Positions 25,830 to 38,938 of a DNA stretch of 64,000 nucleotides are shown here, piece by piece. The notes under the pieces are model-generated. The model did no database searches. It was given only the letters and a program-made list of their open reading frames with translations, and had not been told where the DNA came from. The position numbers and the translations under genes are program-made. Source of the DNA: Fasciolopsis buskii (lineage: Eukaryota; Platyhelminthes; Trematoda; Plagiorchiida; Fasciolidae); the NCBI GenBank assembly GCA_008360955.1, contig LUCM01003403.1, positions 119,177 to 183,176 on the forward strand. The letters run 5' to 3'. The stretch's first letter is position 1; every line of letters begins with the position of its first letter.

Positions 25830-26660
25830 GAGAAGTCATCACCCGGGTGGCATCATCACTCGGTTCAAAATGGCATCAAATTCGCAAGTGGCGAGAGGTT
25901 GCGTGACCTAGATTATGCGGACAGTCTCGTATGTCTGCCTGTTCGAATCTACGGAACATGGTCAGGTTGCAGCAGGCGGACTCTCGAGGGTTACAACGTC
26001 ATTTCACATGTGTTTTGTATCTTCCGGATTTAGAATGCCGTAACACGATTGTAAGGCAGTAGTCCCAAGCCTGATACTGAATGGGGACAATTTAACGATT
26101 GCCAACCGTTCTAGTTACCTCGGCCATTGCTTGTCGGGGGATGGTAGCATTACCGTGAAAGTTAGCTAGCACATATCCAGGGCTCGAGCGGCGTGCGCTG
26201 GACTGAAACACTTGCAGTGTCGACCCGATATTTCACTGAAGTTGAAATGTAGTTTGTACTGTGCCGCAGTGCGCCTAGTTCTGCTGTATAGACGCGAGAC
26301 ATGGAGTATGCGTGCCGGACACGTTTGACGTTCGGAGGTTTCCGACTACCGGTGTCTAAATAGCATCTCTGGGATTGGACGGAATGACCGGGTGAGTAAT
26401 GTGCAAGCTAGAAAACTAGTATTGATGACCAATCCTGGAATATTCTCTCGCAGTGCATCGAGATTAGTAGACTCCATTGGTTGGGTCACGTGCTGCTTAT
26501 GGCAAACAATTTGCCATATCGTGTCTCATTTTCCACTCCTCCCACGGAGCAGAAAAAGCCAAATGAAGGTCAAGTGATCGAGTGTACGTGAAATGAGAAA
26601 ATTTATAGGCAAAATAGGTCTCTCACGTCTTATTTGTTGCCCAAACACTGAAGGATACAG
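25830..26660 (+). mobile_element. RTE-like non-LTR retrotransposon RT relic, second lineage (copy C)
   Basis: Broken-frame translation gives the second half of an RTE-like RT. Segments in order are GIKFASGERLRDLDYADS (about 25.87-25.93 kb; the YADD box reads YADS), LEGYNVISHV, SGDGSI, a coiled ARAAC-AGLKH region near 26.2 kb, the LYxxETW-type site near 26.3 kb, then SGIGRNDRVSNVQARKL, QSWNILSQCIEISRLHWLGH and NNLPYRVSFSTPPTEQKKP. Multiple stops and frameshifts make it inactive. It lacks the endonuclease and RT motifs A and B. Its C-terminal sequence differs clearly from copies A and B, so it is another lineage. Confidence 0.85.
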
Positions 26661-29600
26661 AAAGGAACGGTGAACACTACAAGTTGTGTCGTCATTTTCG
26701 ATGATATCAGAATGGTTGGAAATATGCGTTTGTACAGTTAGGCTGTGTTCCGTGTATTATCTGTTACGACACTTTTCTCGATGCTTGTAGGTACATTCCC
26801 TATCCATCGCGTATATTCTTCTCATATTGACGTCTAACTCTAGGAGAGAATCAGTAATCATTCGCGCTTGTCCTACAATTTAACGCTGAACCATGGTGAT
26901 GCAGTTGACGAATGACCCCAATGAAACCCACCACTGGTAGCATAAATATCGATTAATTAGGTAATTCCCCAAACGGATAGGATCAAATCCCAAAAACAAG
27001 CCATTTTTTGTTCTTCGCACCTTGTTGAGCGAATCAACAAGGAATATGCGCAACCCTCTCAGTTTCACGAAGAGGTAAATCAGGAGCGAAAATCAGCCGA
27101 CCACTTGAATATACTCTGTCTGTGCAATGAACTTTCTGCTAGCCTACCTTTCTCTCTGTAATACAAGAATCAATACATGTTTGAAATTCCCAAAGGTGGT
27201 ATACCTTTAACGAGCAGATTGTGAGTTGCCATATTGGATATGGTTGTGCAAGTGCTAATATTCGCTGATGCGCTTAGTGGGCTTCGTATCAAGTGGGTTT
27301 TCGTTTTGCGCTGTCCATTTCATACCGTCTTGTTTGAACCCCATAGAAGAGCAATGCCCTGCGGTCAGCATATTAAGTTACCTATGTCTTCTCAGGTGAT
27401 TTTACTTGGGTTTAATGAAAATATGCGAATGAAATTCGTATGAATCCATAATAATTCTTTGTGAGAATTGTGGAGTTCATTTTGTTATGCTCAACTGTAT
27501 GCCCTTCGAACAGCGTTTCCATGCACAGACCTCCGGTCATTTGGTCGACTTTCCACTCGGGACGTACCTGACTCGAGTTTTGCTCGCACTAGAGGTCACA
27601 AGTGATGCATATCCCCCACCATATCCTGATTCGTGAACCCGATCCTACCAACTGCAAAGAACGGGTGTAACACATGAACCACCAAATCTCGCTCAGACTT
27701 TGGAGACTGGGGTGGACGGCAATACGTAGTGAGGATTATGCACAACTTGTTAAAATTAAATTAGATACAAAGCAGGTGGTTTGCTTGGATCAGTAGTTTC
27801 CGAGCTCACAGAACTGGATTGCGTAATCGGGTCATCGTTACTTCGGTCAGTGCGAGTATCTTCGGGTTTGTGTTGAAGAACAACAGATTAAAGGAAAAAA
27901 TCGTATCAAAGTGATGTTTTGTTTTTAACAGGATTTGGTGGTAGATAACCCAGAGCTGTGGCCCAGATAACTACGAGGTATGTCCGGCCTCTTCGATTTC
28001 ACTAACGGTATAGGAATATGCGTCGACATTCGTTGAAGTGGTTACCTATTTGTTTTACCAATCTAGTTGTCACTACACAGGCCAGTGAACTAGTATACAA
28101 CGTGAGAGAGACGGAATTTCCCGAGGAACTACACTTGCGACTGCCTCGATCAGTTGTTTCGGTTGCTGGAAGCTGGGAAAGTCCAACCGGAAGCGGAGAT
28201 GAATTTTGTCCTAGGTCGTTAAGCTGACGGTCTCTTTTAAACTGGGCCCTAAGAAACGCCAACTTTCTTGGTGCTAATTAGACCGAATCCTTTCGGGATT
28301 TGTTTTGTCTGTGGACTCCAACCGGTTCCGCCCAAAATTTCTCAAGCACATTCCTCCTCCTCTTTCCCCTGCTAAACGGGGCTATTTGTCTTACCGATTG
28401 ACGATTTTTAGAAGGCCTCGCCTACGGGGGAGACATAAGGAGAATGCAGATACTGTCCGATTCATGCAGCTTTTCCGTAGATCGGCCTTCGTAGTGTCCC
28501 TTCCGATCGTGTCCTAATTTTGGTGTCTAAAACAGATAGGCAATCTTCATCCTCCGTCTCCTCAGATGAGACAGACTGAATCTAAAATTCGTAAAACCGT
28601 TTCGGATGTTAGTGGACATCCAACTCTCACAAACGAGGTCTCCCCTTTTCTGTGGACTTTATTTGTTTGCGGTAGACCTCCGAGATTTAATGATGCAATG
28701 GTATACCTGAATTTCGCGTACAATTGAACCTACGGTGATGCGTCCACTTGAAATTTCCTGGAGTTCATTTTACTCGTATAGTCCGCCTTGGATACGGCCA
28801 ACAGCACTTTTGAGTGGCTTAAAAAATTTGACCGGCGACTTTTCTCTTACTTCATATAATGTCTGCTAATGAACTGGTGTGGGGTAGCAGTGCTGTTGCA
28901 TTGAGGCTGACAAGTACACATGTGAAATGACGACCAATTTCACTTTGAATCAGTCGGCACTTTTCAGAAAGGGAGGAGAAAGAATTTTCAACCAATTGTG
29001 AACATTTTCAAATTGCCCCTGAATCCGAAGTCGAATCAAATTCTGTGTTAAATTAATGAAATTAGAGTCGCATTTGTGCACCTCTGTTTCACGCCCGCCT
29101 AACCGGACATGACGCAAAGCTAATCTAATGTGCTGTTCCGGTAGTTGGCATCGTATTTGTTCGTGATACCGTGCAGTGCAGAAGTTCTCACGGTTTCACA
29201 AATTTGCGGCAACATATCCATTTTAAATCTCGTCGAAGAACTGTGGAACGTTGTTTTGTTTCTCGGTACTTATTTATTCGCCACGTCCCGTTTGGATATG
29301 TGAGCTGGTTAAGCGTATTAAGTTCAGAGTAGTCATTCATAAGGTTCTTTTATTACCGTTTTTCCAAGCTGTTTGGAAAGAATCTAATCGTTATATCCGT
29401 GTCCATTCAACAACGGTTGTAAAACGTCTAATCGAAATGGACCCAATTTTGCATAAATTTGGATGAATTACTAGTGAAATCATTTCGATGATTTTCTTCA
29501 TCCTTTGCATTGATCCAGCACACAATTCATTTACATCCGCGTTGGCGGAAATTCGTTTCTGTGCAGTTTCTGCATTTCGTTCCAGGTCAGGTTTGGAAGA

Positions 29601-31040
29601 GATGATCTGGCCTAATATTTTATTTTAGTGTTCGTTTTTTCGTAGCCCCAGGCCACGCACGAATCATGTGCATTAGTGACAGCACTACAAATGGTAGTTC
29701 ATACCGGTGAAGACAAATGCTAAACAAGATGACCTTAGCATGCTCCCCTAGGGGCAGTTATTTTAAACGGCTGTCCCGCGGGAACACATGCCCTCGAGTG
29801 GTGCGGATGTGATTGTGACGTGTCAGTTCATCCGTAAAGTCACACCTAGGATCGAAAATTAGTTAGTAATTTAGAAAAATACAATCGTTAATGATAATCC
29901 GTTTGCTTTGGAATTGCAGTTGGCTACCGGTAGGCTATCGTTAGGACGCATCGGAAATTCTGGGAACAAATTACACGTGGCGCATAAGAACATTGGCTCC
30001 GATTGATCTGGATAACGCAACCAGAGCGGTTGATCTCAAGTCGCCATTCTTATTGGACTTCACTTCATCCTGATTAAGCTAGTCCCAATTTGCTATCGAA
30101 CGCTACCAATTAATTTGTTGCTCCCATTTTCGGTCCGACAACGTCCCGATTTCGACGGCGATCGGAGGAAGAGTTTACGGAAGAAAATCCGACACAATCT
30201 TTCATCAGACTTGAAGTTCACTACAAAATGCAGAGCGAAGCACAGAAATGTCAGCGAGACCCCGGTCTGTTGGAAATGAAAAGAGTAATCGGGCAACAAA
30301 AATGATCATAACAAATCAGAAAGCGCATGCGTGTTTATCAGATCGAGTACGCTATTTTGATATTCGATGCTCAGCAAACGATAGGCAATGAGTAAATACG
30401 CTGTAAGGGGTAACTTGGTCCACAAAATTCCCAAAGAATAGCGATGCTCACACAAACACACGAATACAAACGCACAGGAAGATTCTATGAGATGGGATGT
30501 GAACTGCTTGCAATCTACCAGCTGTAACATGAACAACAATAAGAAAAATATCCTATCTTAGCCGTGGCCCGAACGATTCCTGGTAAGAACTTTATTGTTT
30601 AGTAATCATACTGTGATTTAATGCTGCAAGTTCATGACAACAGTCGCAATATTTTTTGAGAACAGAAGCGGGGAGTTTGGGTCGGTTGTAACTGCTTACA
30701 GCCACCAAATGGTACTTGTTTAATCCCCTTCCTGACATGGTCACTGCCAATCTCACAACTGCATTATAGCTTTGCACACTGAATTGTACTGGCTTGATAA
30801 GAAAGCACTTCCGTTTAAAGCAGGCAACTTGTCACCAAAATCGGTTGTCTCATGATCTTTGTGAATGGTTTAGAATTCGTTCATTCAACCAGAATGGGAA
30901 ACATTAATAATCTGTTTGGCGGCAGATAAAGTTGTTTCACTCCGGTCAACTAGTGGATGTTGATTCATTCCTAATGCAATCGATTTCCGGTGACCAAATC
31001 GTGAAAATCTGTGGTGAACTCGATGTGTTCGCGTAGTTTT
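26661..31040. other. Stretch with no recognisable gene
   Basis: Only short frames. 28.0-28.5 kb has two overlapping frames of about 70 codons with acceptable composition (for example residues ETEFPEELHLRLPRS) but no recognised domain. Nothing is supportable as a gene. Confidence 0.45.
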
Positions 31041-31041
31041 T

Positions 31042-31060
31042 GGGGGGGACTGGGGGGGGG
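31042..31060 (+). repeat. G-run pair (G7, ACT, G9)
   Basis: Two long G runs separated by three bases, immediately upstream of a tRNA-like sequence. Confidence 0.9.
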
Positions 31061-31076
31061 TAACCACTGATCCCGT

Positions 31077-31150
31077 CGGGGCCTTGTAGCTCAGCTGGTA
31101 GGACCCACACGGTACGAATGCGTGATTTGTGTTCAATCCTGCTGAATCCG
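31077..31150 (+). pseudogene. Decayed tRNA-like sequence (tRNA pseudogene or SINE head)
   Basis: A near-perfect tRNA box A (TAGCTCAGCTGGTAG, 31087-31101) is followed about 43 bases later by a box B (GTTCAATCC, 31131-31139), the spacing of a real tRNA. The acceptor, D-arm and T-arm helices do not pair well, so it is probably not a functional tRNA. No anticodon is assigned. It may be the head of a SINE whose body is too diverged to see. Confidence 0.45.
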
Positions 31151-34100
31151 AATACTTTCCACAGTTGGATAGATTTTACTTTAATCCAATCCTGTAATTA
31201 TACATCCCCAGAAGTGATTGATTTCTTACTGCCCAGACCGACTGTAGTACTAATTTTGGTAAGTCGAGTGATCAACCGATGCACTCAAACAAATTCGGCA
31301 TTTGTGACATCCTATTTGTTTGAATCATTTCTACAAAGCAAGAACAGCAAATGGACGGAAGCATAAATTTCCTGTGCGTTCAGTCCGATGGCAACGCGTG
31401 CTATGAGCTTTGGTTATTCGAACTGTTCAGTGATAAGTAAGATGGCGAACCATCGAATTTATTTGTTTTACCGGTTGACCGAAAACAGACAACTGATGGC
31501 ATTTATCAATCCCGTTCCTTTTATTTATCTTGCTTTGTTCAAATATATTTGGCATTACATGAAACAGATTGAGAACAACATCGCTTCAGCAGAGTTAATC
31601 TTTATTCGTCCGTATGTTCATCACTTCGCCTATCAACACCGCGGTCAGCTGGTGGATCATGATTCTTACTCAACGTAATAAATATTTCATGACACAAAAA
31701 CAATGATGTAGACAGACCTGGTAACATGTGATAGATTTCGACCATCTCAGTAGGTCGTACGGTTCCAACTATCACGTAGTTATCGCTCTGGCAATTCATT
31801 ATGACAGTTGTGTGTGCGAATTCTGTTTGGGATCAGTTCGATCATTGACTGGACAGTCTGGGAAGCATGAGAAGACGTATACCCACTGGGAGGTTTAATC
31901 CAAATTCGATTAGACTAATCGATTTAGAGAAGCGCAACGGTAGGGTGGGTGCAAAGAACACACAGACCGACTGTCAGATAGACAGAGAGATAGACAGACA
32001 GACACACTGGCTGCAACGATGGCGGTTCCACACAACCCCTTTGAGGTGTTTCTTGCCTTCAGTAATTGATTATTCTTCTCAATGAATATTTTCCCGCTAA
32101 CTTGATGAACTTGTTTGGTTTCGTACATATCCCTTTTTACTAGGTCGCTTTTGTTTTTATCGGTTTTATTTGTCGAGGTATTTGCTTCGGTGTCCCATTC
32201 CAACTCGATTTGCGAAGAATTGCTTCAATCATGTATGTTCGAAATGCTCCCTTTTTAGGGTGTGCGACGATTTATTGATTGCACCTTTTAATCCAGTCGG
32301 TAATCAGGGCATGCCGCCCCGGTAACTGGACACTTTTGTACCTAAGACTAAGTTTTTGTAAGAATTCATTAAAAATAAATTGCGCACTCAGAATACCTTG
32401 GCACACCTCTCCACTCAGTGAACGTTATCATCTAACCAACCAAATTACGAAATTTTCTACACTACTAGTTGTCTGTTTGGCTTTACGAATTCAAAAAATT
32501 AATCAGTCGCCTTAATTTTGAGCTTTGCACTCCTTGGGATTGTAGACCATTACCCGTGTGTTGATTTGTATTCAATTCAAGAAGAAAATCACGAATAATG
32601 TGCTTTGAAAATGATCTCGCTGAAATGTAGTCGAGTCCCGTCGAGCATTTTAATCCCTTTAAAGTTAAATTGGTGAATATTTACTGATTACCTCATACAA
32701 TCCCTTCCAGATTGTGGTCCAGCAAGAAACATCTCACGAATTTTGATTGCAATTGTATCCGCAAGTAATCCTCACATTTTAAAATATCACCAAAAACAAA
32801 TGGACCTTATCGACCATTCTAGTAAGTAGTCAAGAAAGAATCACAAACAGTCAGAGAGGGGTACTATCAGTCCAAGTCATGTTGTGGTCACGTTGCGCCT
32901 TGAAATGTTCCTAAAAGTGTAGAGTGCATGAATAAATTCCACAGCGGAGAAGCACAAAAATCGCGTCAAAATCGATTAATCAATGTACTCTAGCTTAACG
33001 GACACCGAACTTGCAGCAGAAGAGGCCCGGAATGCGGCAGATTTATCGGTGGTATTCATGGGGTTCGCACGGGACAAGTTGGAACTCTGTCATGAGGTGC
33101 GATCCTACCAACTAAAACCAGCGCAACATTTAATCCGCGTACTGACCGGCGTTGTTCAAGTGGTTAACAGCAAGGCATCCCAATGTGAAACTTGAATGGC
33201 GGCCACTTTGTCATGACAGCTGTCACCATGGGCCACAATCTCCTTCTTGAAAGCGATGTACTTTCCCGGTTTCATTTTTACGGAGTGTAAAAGATAAACG
33301 AAAGACTTATTAAATCAGCCAGACCAAGTGAAGCGCTAGTGAAATGACCGAAATTTTTCGGTTTGGACCGATCATTTCGGACCAGGTTCGTCGTCCAGGC
33401 CAGACACCGTAACATTTTCATTCATGGCTGATAATTCCGCTTCTAAGAATAGAAAATAAAATCAGCTAAACTACACCCGATATGATCAACATGAGTTTAC
33501 CGGAATCGCGAATCTGAACAACCAGATTTTGACCCCGGCATTGCCTACCAAGTGACTGAGTAGTGTGTCTCACTTTCGAGCGTAGTTATGATCACCACAC
33601 CAAAACCCTTATCGTCAGGCTCCTTGTCTCCGTTGACTCCTCCCATTGTACCGGGATACGGAAGATGTTTACTGAGGATCAAGACCAAACTGACTTCTCG
33701 ATCAAAAGAGGGTTAGAATTTCACCAGACGATAAAGTTGAACATACCGTTGATAACCGGTAGTCTAACAGCTAGGGCGTTCCGGCTGAAAATTGTCCTTC
33801 AGGGTTCGTTCCCGCTTTCAGGCGCGGGCGGTTATGCATTACTGACGATTTTTAACAAGGATGAAACAGACGTGTGTTACTGTCGTGGTTTTTTAATGAT
33901 GATTTGAGCCTTGATATCACATGACGAACAGTCTCGTGCAGTCATTAAAATTGATGAGGACCATTCTCTGTCGCTGAAAGGGTAATAATGAATAGTGGGT
34001 ATTGTAATATGCCGTCAGTTTTACCTCGATTTTACCAAATCGGATTACAATTATGCATCTCACATCTTTTTATTACGGTTTATACCATGTAATGCTCCTT

Positions 34101-34780
34101 AGTATTCCTGTCATAGAAACAGAAAATAATAAACTATTCCTGCTCACACTGTTGCGAAATGTGAGTCGTAAAATGGCAGAATACGAACAGTTATAACCAA
34201 CACACCATACAGCCCGCACCGGTAATCGGTTTGCCTAGTGATCCTTTGACGTGCTGTCACGTGGTGATGAGAGTTGGAGATCGCTGTTTGCGAACAAAAA
34301 CCTATTTTGTTTTCATTTCACTTAGAAAAACCAAATTTCATGCCTTTTTCCTTGGATTAGCTTGGACGAGCAAAATGCAGCCGAATAATGGGACATTTGT
34401 CTCCCAAGTTCCCATATAAGGAAAACTTGGTAAGTGGAAGTTGGATGAGTCCGATTCCCGTTGTATACAACGCATCCTCATTGTAGGTTGATAACACTGG
34501 GCATAAGTCAGCGAAGTGTGATACGTGACCTTGTAGATTGATTTATTCCACTAAAACAACTGACTTAGATAATCTGCCGCTTACACAGTTGAATCCGACA
34601 ACTGAAGCGTGTCCTAGTTGCCTAGGGAGCTGTTGATAGAAAAAAAAGAATGAGCAAACATTCCATGCAAAGAAGGTTTATACAAATTAGAAGTGAATTG
34701 TATAAACGCGACTAGACACAGGGTTCTAGCATGAAAGAATGGACATCCGAAAACTCTTACCCTTTGCTTGTTTATTCTAC
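31151..34780. other. Stretch with no recognisable gene
   Basis: Holds a small GATA/GACA-rich patch at 31970-32005 and several frames of 70-114 codons without recognised motifs. No RNA gene was seen. Confidence 0.5.
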
Positions 34781-34788
34781 GCACACAG

Positions 34789-34993
34789 GTGGTCATTAAA
34801 TCCTATGGCTCCGTCACCTTTAGGTCCGTATCCTTGCACTGACCAAGAACCCGTTTTGAATGTGAAAAACCGGAATGATTTAGAGTTTTGTCAGATCCAT
34901 CAGCACTTAATCTCTCCTGTTACTCGATCGAGCAAACGAACTAGACTGAATCATGGTCACTACGGCTATTCAAAGTCCCAAGAATCAAGTTAG
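34789..34993 (+). CDS. Candidate terminal exon, unidentified
   Basis: A pyrimidine-rich run (tttgcttgtttattc) ending in CACACAG at 34788 would be a good splice acceptor. The frame after it reads RWSLNPMAPSPLGPYPC, DQEPVLNVKNRNDLEFCQIH and SKRTRLNHGHYGYSKSQ, then stops at TAG 34991-34993. Composition is plausible for a cytoplasmic or disordered tail. No domain was recognised and no neighbouring exon could be joined. Confidence 0.3.
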
Positions 34994-37118
34994 GTCTGTA
35001 GTCGCGGAATTCTAACGAATGACCTGTAATGGATCGAGCGTTTCCGCTCTTGGAGCTCACACGGTCAAACAAAGCCACTGGGATGCAGGTAATATCCATC
35101 TACGCTAGGTTTGACGAAACTGTCGAAACGTTTTCAGTTTGCGTGTAACCATTTATTCAACCAATGGTCCGGATTCAGATTCAAGAGACTCGGGAGGTGT
35201 CAGTGTGAGCATGTGACGTGTAGTTTATAGAAGGTGGCTGAACGCGTTTTACGAGAGGCCTTTTCCCATTCCAGTTTAATTGCGCCCTCAAAATCGTCCA
35301 AACTTTGAAGACGATTTTTCACCCCTCTGGTCAGCGACACATTTGTATCGAGCCCATTGCATTCACGGTTTTTAGTCCCAATGAAGACGAATTGATTCTA
35401 GACAATTCCCTGGGCCTGTGAAAATAGAGGTAACCATGCGAAATAAAGATGACTCACACGATCGTCATTTTATCTTCATCCAGGCTAGGCTAACGGTCGG
35501 GAGGAGGCACAGGGTTTGAAAGTATGAGTTTTTATTGTCAGTAGTGAGTTTCACACCCAGGTGGAATCAGCACAACTTCCTGGAGTCACCCTACCAGTTT
35601 CGCGGATATTGCCGCTCGTCAGGTACGCATATTCGACACTCTTGGGTACAACCATCGAGATACCAGCGCACTGTTTCATCAGTATCAGATTTTCTTTCTA
35701 TCTCGATCGCAGATAGTTTTCTTCGGCACGGAACACCGTGTAGATAAGTATTTTTGACAACATTTACTGTTGTTCCTTTTGAATTTTTTCATTGCGCAGC
35801 ATTCGTGACATGTTGCGGATTGCATTCGGCTATTTAATAACCGGGACTTGGAACTAGGATGATGGATAAACGTAAAATATCAACCTTACTATTCCCTTTT
35901 CACAATTCAGCAAGTTTCACTGAAGCGTTCTTTCATATGGACTGCATAGTTTCAATGATGGTCGAATAGTCGGCTCAGTCCACATGGCCTGAAAATTGAG
36001 ACAAGTAATGGGTCCGTACAAATTTCGATCTTTCCGGTCGGAATCTGGATAATCTGTTCTGGGGGGCGATCTCTGCAAGGGAATGTACTAGGTAAAGTAG
36101 TCCACTCTCTGGCATCGAGATGTGGATGGAATTTGCACGTACTGACGTTGTTCAATAGGTCAACACTGCAACTTTCCAATTAGTAGGTCTTGAACGCAAA
36201 TCCGTCCATTACTGATCAACTTGCTCGGTCGGTGGGGAGTCCATTCCCGAAAGTAATGCATATTGTCGTTCTAACGAAGATAAAAAGATAACAGGGTAAG
36301 AATGGAGATGTTTCTTGAATTGGTATTATTTGAGTGAAATTTGCCTGCGAAGTTCTAGCAGTTACCAATGCTTCTGTTTTCCTGTAAGAGTTTATGATTA
36401 TGAACATCTCACCAGCAAAACAGTGTTTTGCTTACATAAGTTGCCAAAAGTTAACAAGGATTTCCTGGGAGCTGCGATGTTCGACGGGACAGTATTCCAC
36501 TAGGGGTTCTCGTATCATTGAGTTCTCTGTAGATCTTCATAGCGCATCATTATCAAGAAGAAGAAAGTGGATCAATGTTGGTTGTCATTGGATTATGTAC
36601 AAATTAGGCTGGTCATCAGAAGGTGGGAGAATTACCTGAAATCATGCTTATTTTACCTCGATTAGGGAAGACAGCCCAGATGGGACATTTGGGAAATGTA
36701 TTGATTTGATGGTTTGTTATACCGTAGGATGCTGAAACTTTTGAGATAATTAGGCAGTTTTTTGAGATTAGACTGAACTGTCTTCATATGGTTTCAGAAA
36801 TAAAATTCGCTTAAGTGTCATCTGACACGGTCAGATTCGATGTCGTGCCTGAGAGTCCTCAAGTGTCCAAATGGTTCGCGAATGGTTGCTCGGAGTCGCG
36901 TGGTATCCACGACGGTGCCATAGATCACGTTGATTAAAACGACACGATATGGGGGGATAGCAGGCTGATGGCGTGGATGGAATCCTGTCCGCTGTGTTTG
37001 AATGTGAGGGACGGAATCGGTGCGAGGTACCGCTGCAGCTCATGGGAACGTAAATTAGTCTCCGGAATTCAATTTCAAGTCAGTATTTGGATGAGAAGAA
37101 TCACATAAAAATGAAAAC
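34994..37118. other. Stretch with weak minus-strand coding signal
   Basis: Mostly unassignable. On the minus strand at about 37.07-36.95 kb a short frame reads SHELQRYLAPIPSLTFKH and DSIHAISLLSPHIVSF before a stop. It may be an exon of the same gene as 37119-37352 but lacks a clear acceptor. A short GTCGAAACG motif near 35.1 kb is discussed among the rejected items. Confidence 0.4.
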
Positions 37119-37352
37119 CTGGAAAAGTGAAAAGTGAAGTCCAATCTGAGTAGGAGATACTCCGTTCGCCGCAGCTAACATGCGGCCACTATTATCGGGG
37201 AACTGACCGTGACAGTGACTAACCGACATAGCACTCATGCACAAATCAGGCAAGTCCATCCTGGCTTTACATCGGACTACTGAGTCCACTACTAGGGGGA
37301 TTGGTCCGTCAACTTTGCATTCATTCGCCAGGCAAGGTGTGCCGCATGTCAC
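37119..37352 (-). CDS. Candidate internal exon with clustered cysteines
   Basis: Minus-strand frame bounded by plausible splice sites on both sides: an acceptor ...CTGCTTCAG just before 37352 and a donor CAG|GTTTTC after 37119. The reading is uninterrupted for 78 codons, with six or more cysteines at the start (VTCGTPCLANECKVDG, VVRCKARMDLPDLCMSAM, SHCHGQ). Paired cysteines of this kind suggest an extracellular domain, but I do not recognise which. Another minus-strand frame upstream (37580-37762) contains APCRILACNVNWKGHGK and may be a preceding exon. Opposite-strand evidence is absent. Confidence 0.35.
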
Positions 37353-38938
37353 CTGAAGCAGTTGTATTGCGCATTTCCTGAACTAAACTAGTGGTTTTCT
37401 AGATTTCGCTTCGTCCGTTCCACAGTAACACGGTTTTCAGTGAGCTCGACCGTAAATTAGTATGGACACATCAATTAGGCAATTCCAACGAGGTATAATA
37501 ATATGGCAAACAAACCAGCTAATGCGTAGCAGCTAAAAAATCCTACTGCAGTTACGGGAATAATTTATGAAGTCATGTTTTACGGTCGTCTGAGAGTGAA
37601 TTTTGTAGGCGTACAAATCAGCTTGCATGATTTTCGGCTGGTTGATGCTAATTTGGCATAAAAAACGGGAACGATTTTCCCATGGCCCTTCCAGTTCACA
37701 TTACATGCTAAAATTCTGCAGGGGGCTGCTTCTGAACGTGTATCAATCCAAATAGAGCTCATGTGGATAAAATCAGCGTTTCTTTCTCTGCCCCTAATTA
37801 GATGATCTTTTTAATGCTGCCTTTTCATCACCCAGGGTTAAACACCAAGGATTCACGTCAAAACGTTAAATCCCGCAACATCCAGTATTGCCAACTGTAA
37901 CTAAGCCATAAAACTGAAACAACTTAACGTGAACCTGAGTTTCCCCTAGTGCATAGTCAGGTATTTACTGGCACTGTCAACATGGAATCGACTCAGAGAG
38001 ATTAAATTCGACTGAATTAGGATAGGATCTATTTAACTGTCTGGGCAAAATGGGTGAACGTTAGCCAAGTTGCAAATAAATAATGAGATTTCACTCTGTC
38101 CCACAAAAATGGAATGAAAGGACGTGCAGCATACTGTCTTTTTAGCTTCTAATGTCCGACTTATTGAGGGAGATTATACTTTCCCTTGCTCCATAGATGC
38201 ATGGCTTTTTCACAGTAGAAAAAATTGCCCTCATTCCAAAAACACCTCTGATGCTGCATTTTATTTGACTTGCACTGATTCCGTCATAAAACGGAAAATG
38301 TAAATGCACCCTGATCGAGGACTACAATTTATCGTTTGGGTTAGAATAATTTGGCTACCGATATTCCCGTCAAACGTTGTGCTACTAGTAACACTCGTGT
38401 TCTTCAAGCACGCCTGAAAATTAGCTATCACTAGTTAAATGGGCATGTAAGATTTTCGTAGCCGGGCAACCTGTGATTTCGTGCTTCCGACCATAGTTAA
38501 AAACGTTCGTTCAAAGAAGTAAACTTATGGAATTCTTGTGTTTCATTCACTTGTGATATATGGCTATTTATTACTTGTAAATAGGTACATTCAAAACTTG
38601 ATGCTTCATTAAATGTTAGTTTGTTAATGGGACTGCAAGAATTTGTTTGGACTAAAGATTTTTGCTGTGTATATCATAAAATGAAGCAATGATCAACGAG
38701 CCATTTTCGACTTGGGATTTGGTTTACTAAAAAACGAAACTCCGCTATCGGCGTCCGATAAAAAACAACGATGTTAGGTAAGTAAAACGTCCCATTCTGT
38801 TTTAATGTGTATCTGTTGATCTCAGCCATCAGTCGACCAATCACAACAGGGTTCTAAAGGCACTTGCATCTTTTTCACTGATTGGTCCATATTGTTATGC
38901 TAATCGGATTGGCGGATTTTCATCGATCCACAATTCAG

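Noticed and set aside
31077..31150. Functional tRNA gene
   Set aside because: Boxes A and B are good, but acceptor, D and T stems do not pair.
35100..35140. GACGAAACTGTCGAAACG as another Penelope-type hairpin
   Set aside because: Stem is only 3 bp, no matching first box and no homology to the 109-bp arms.
37580..37762. APCRILACNVNWKGHGK as an integrin alpha segment
   Set aside because: Only a loose cysteine and hydrophobic pattern; no further integrin exons seen.
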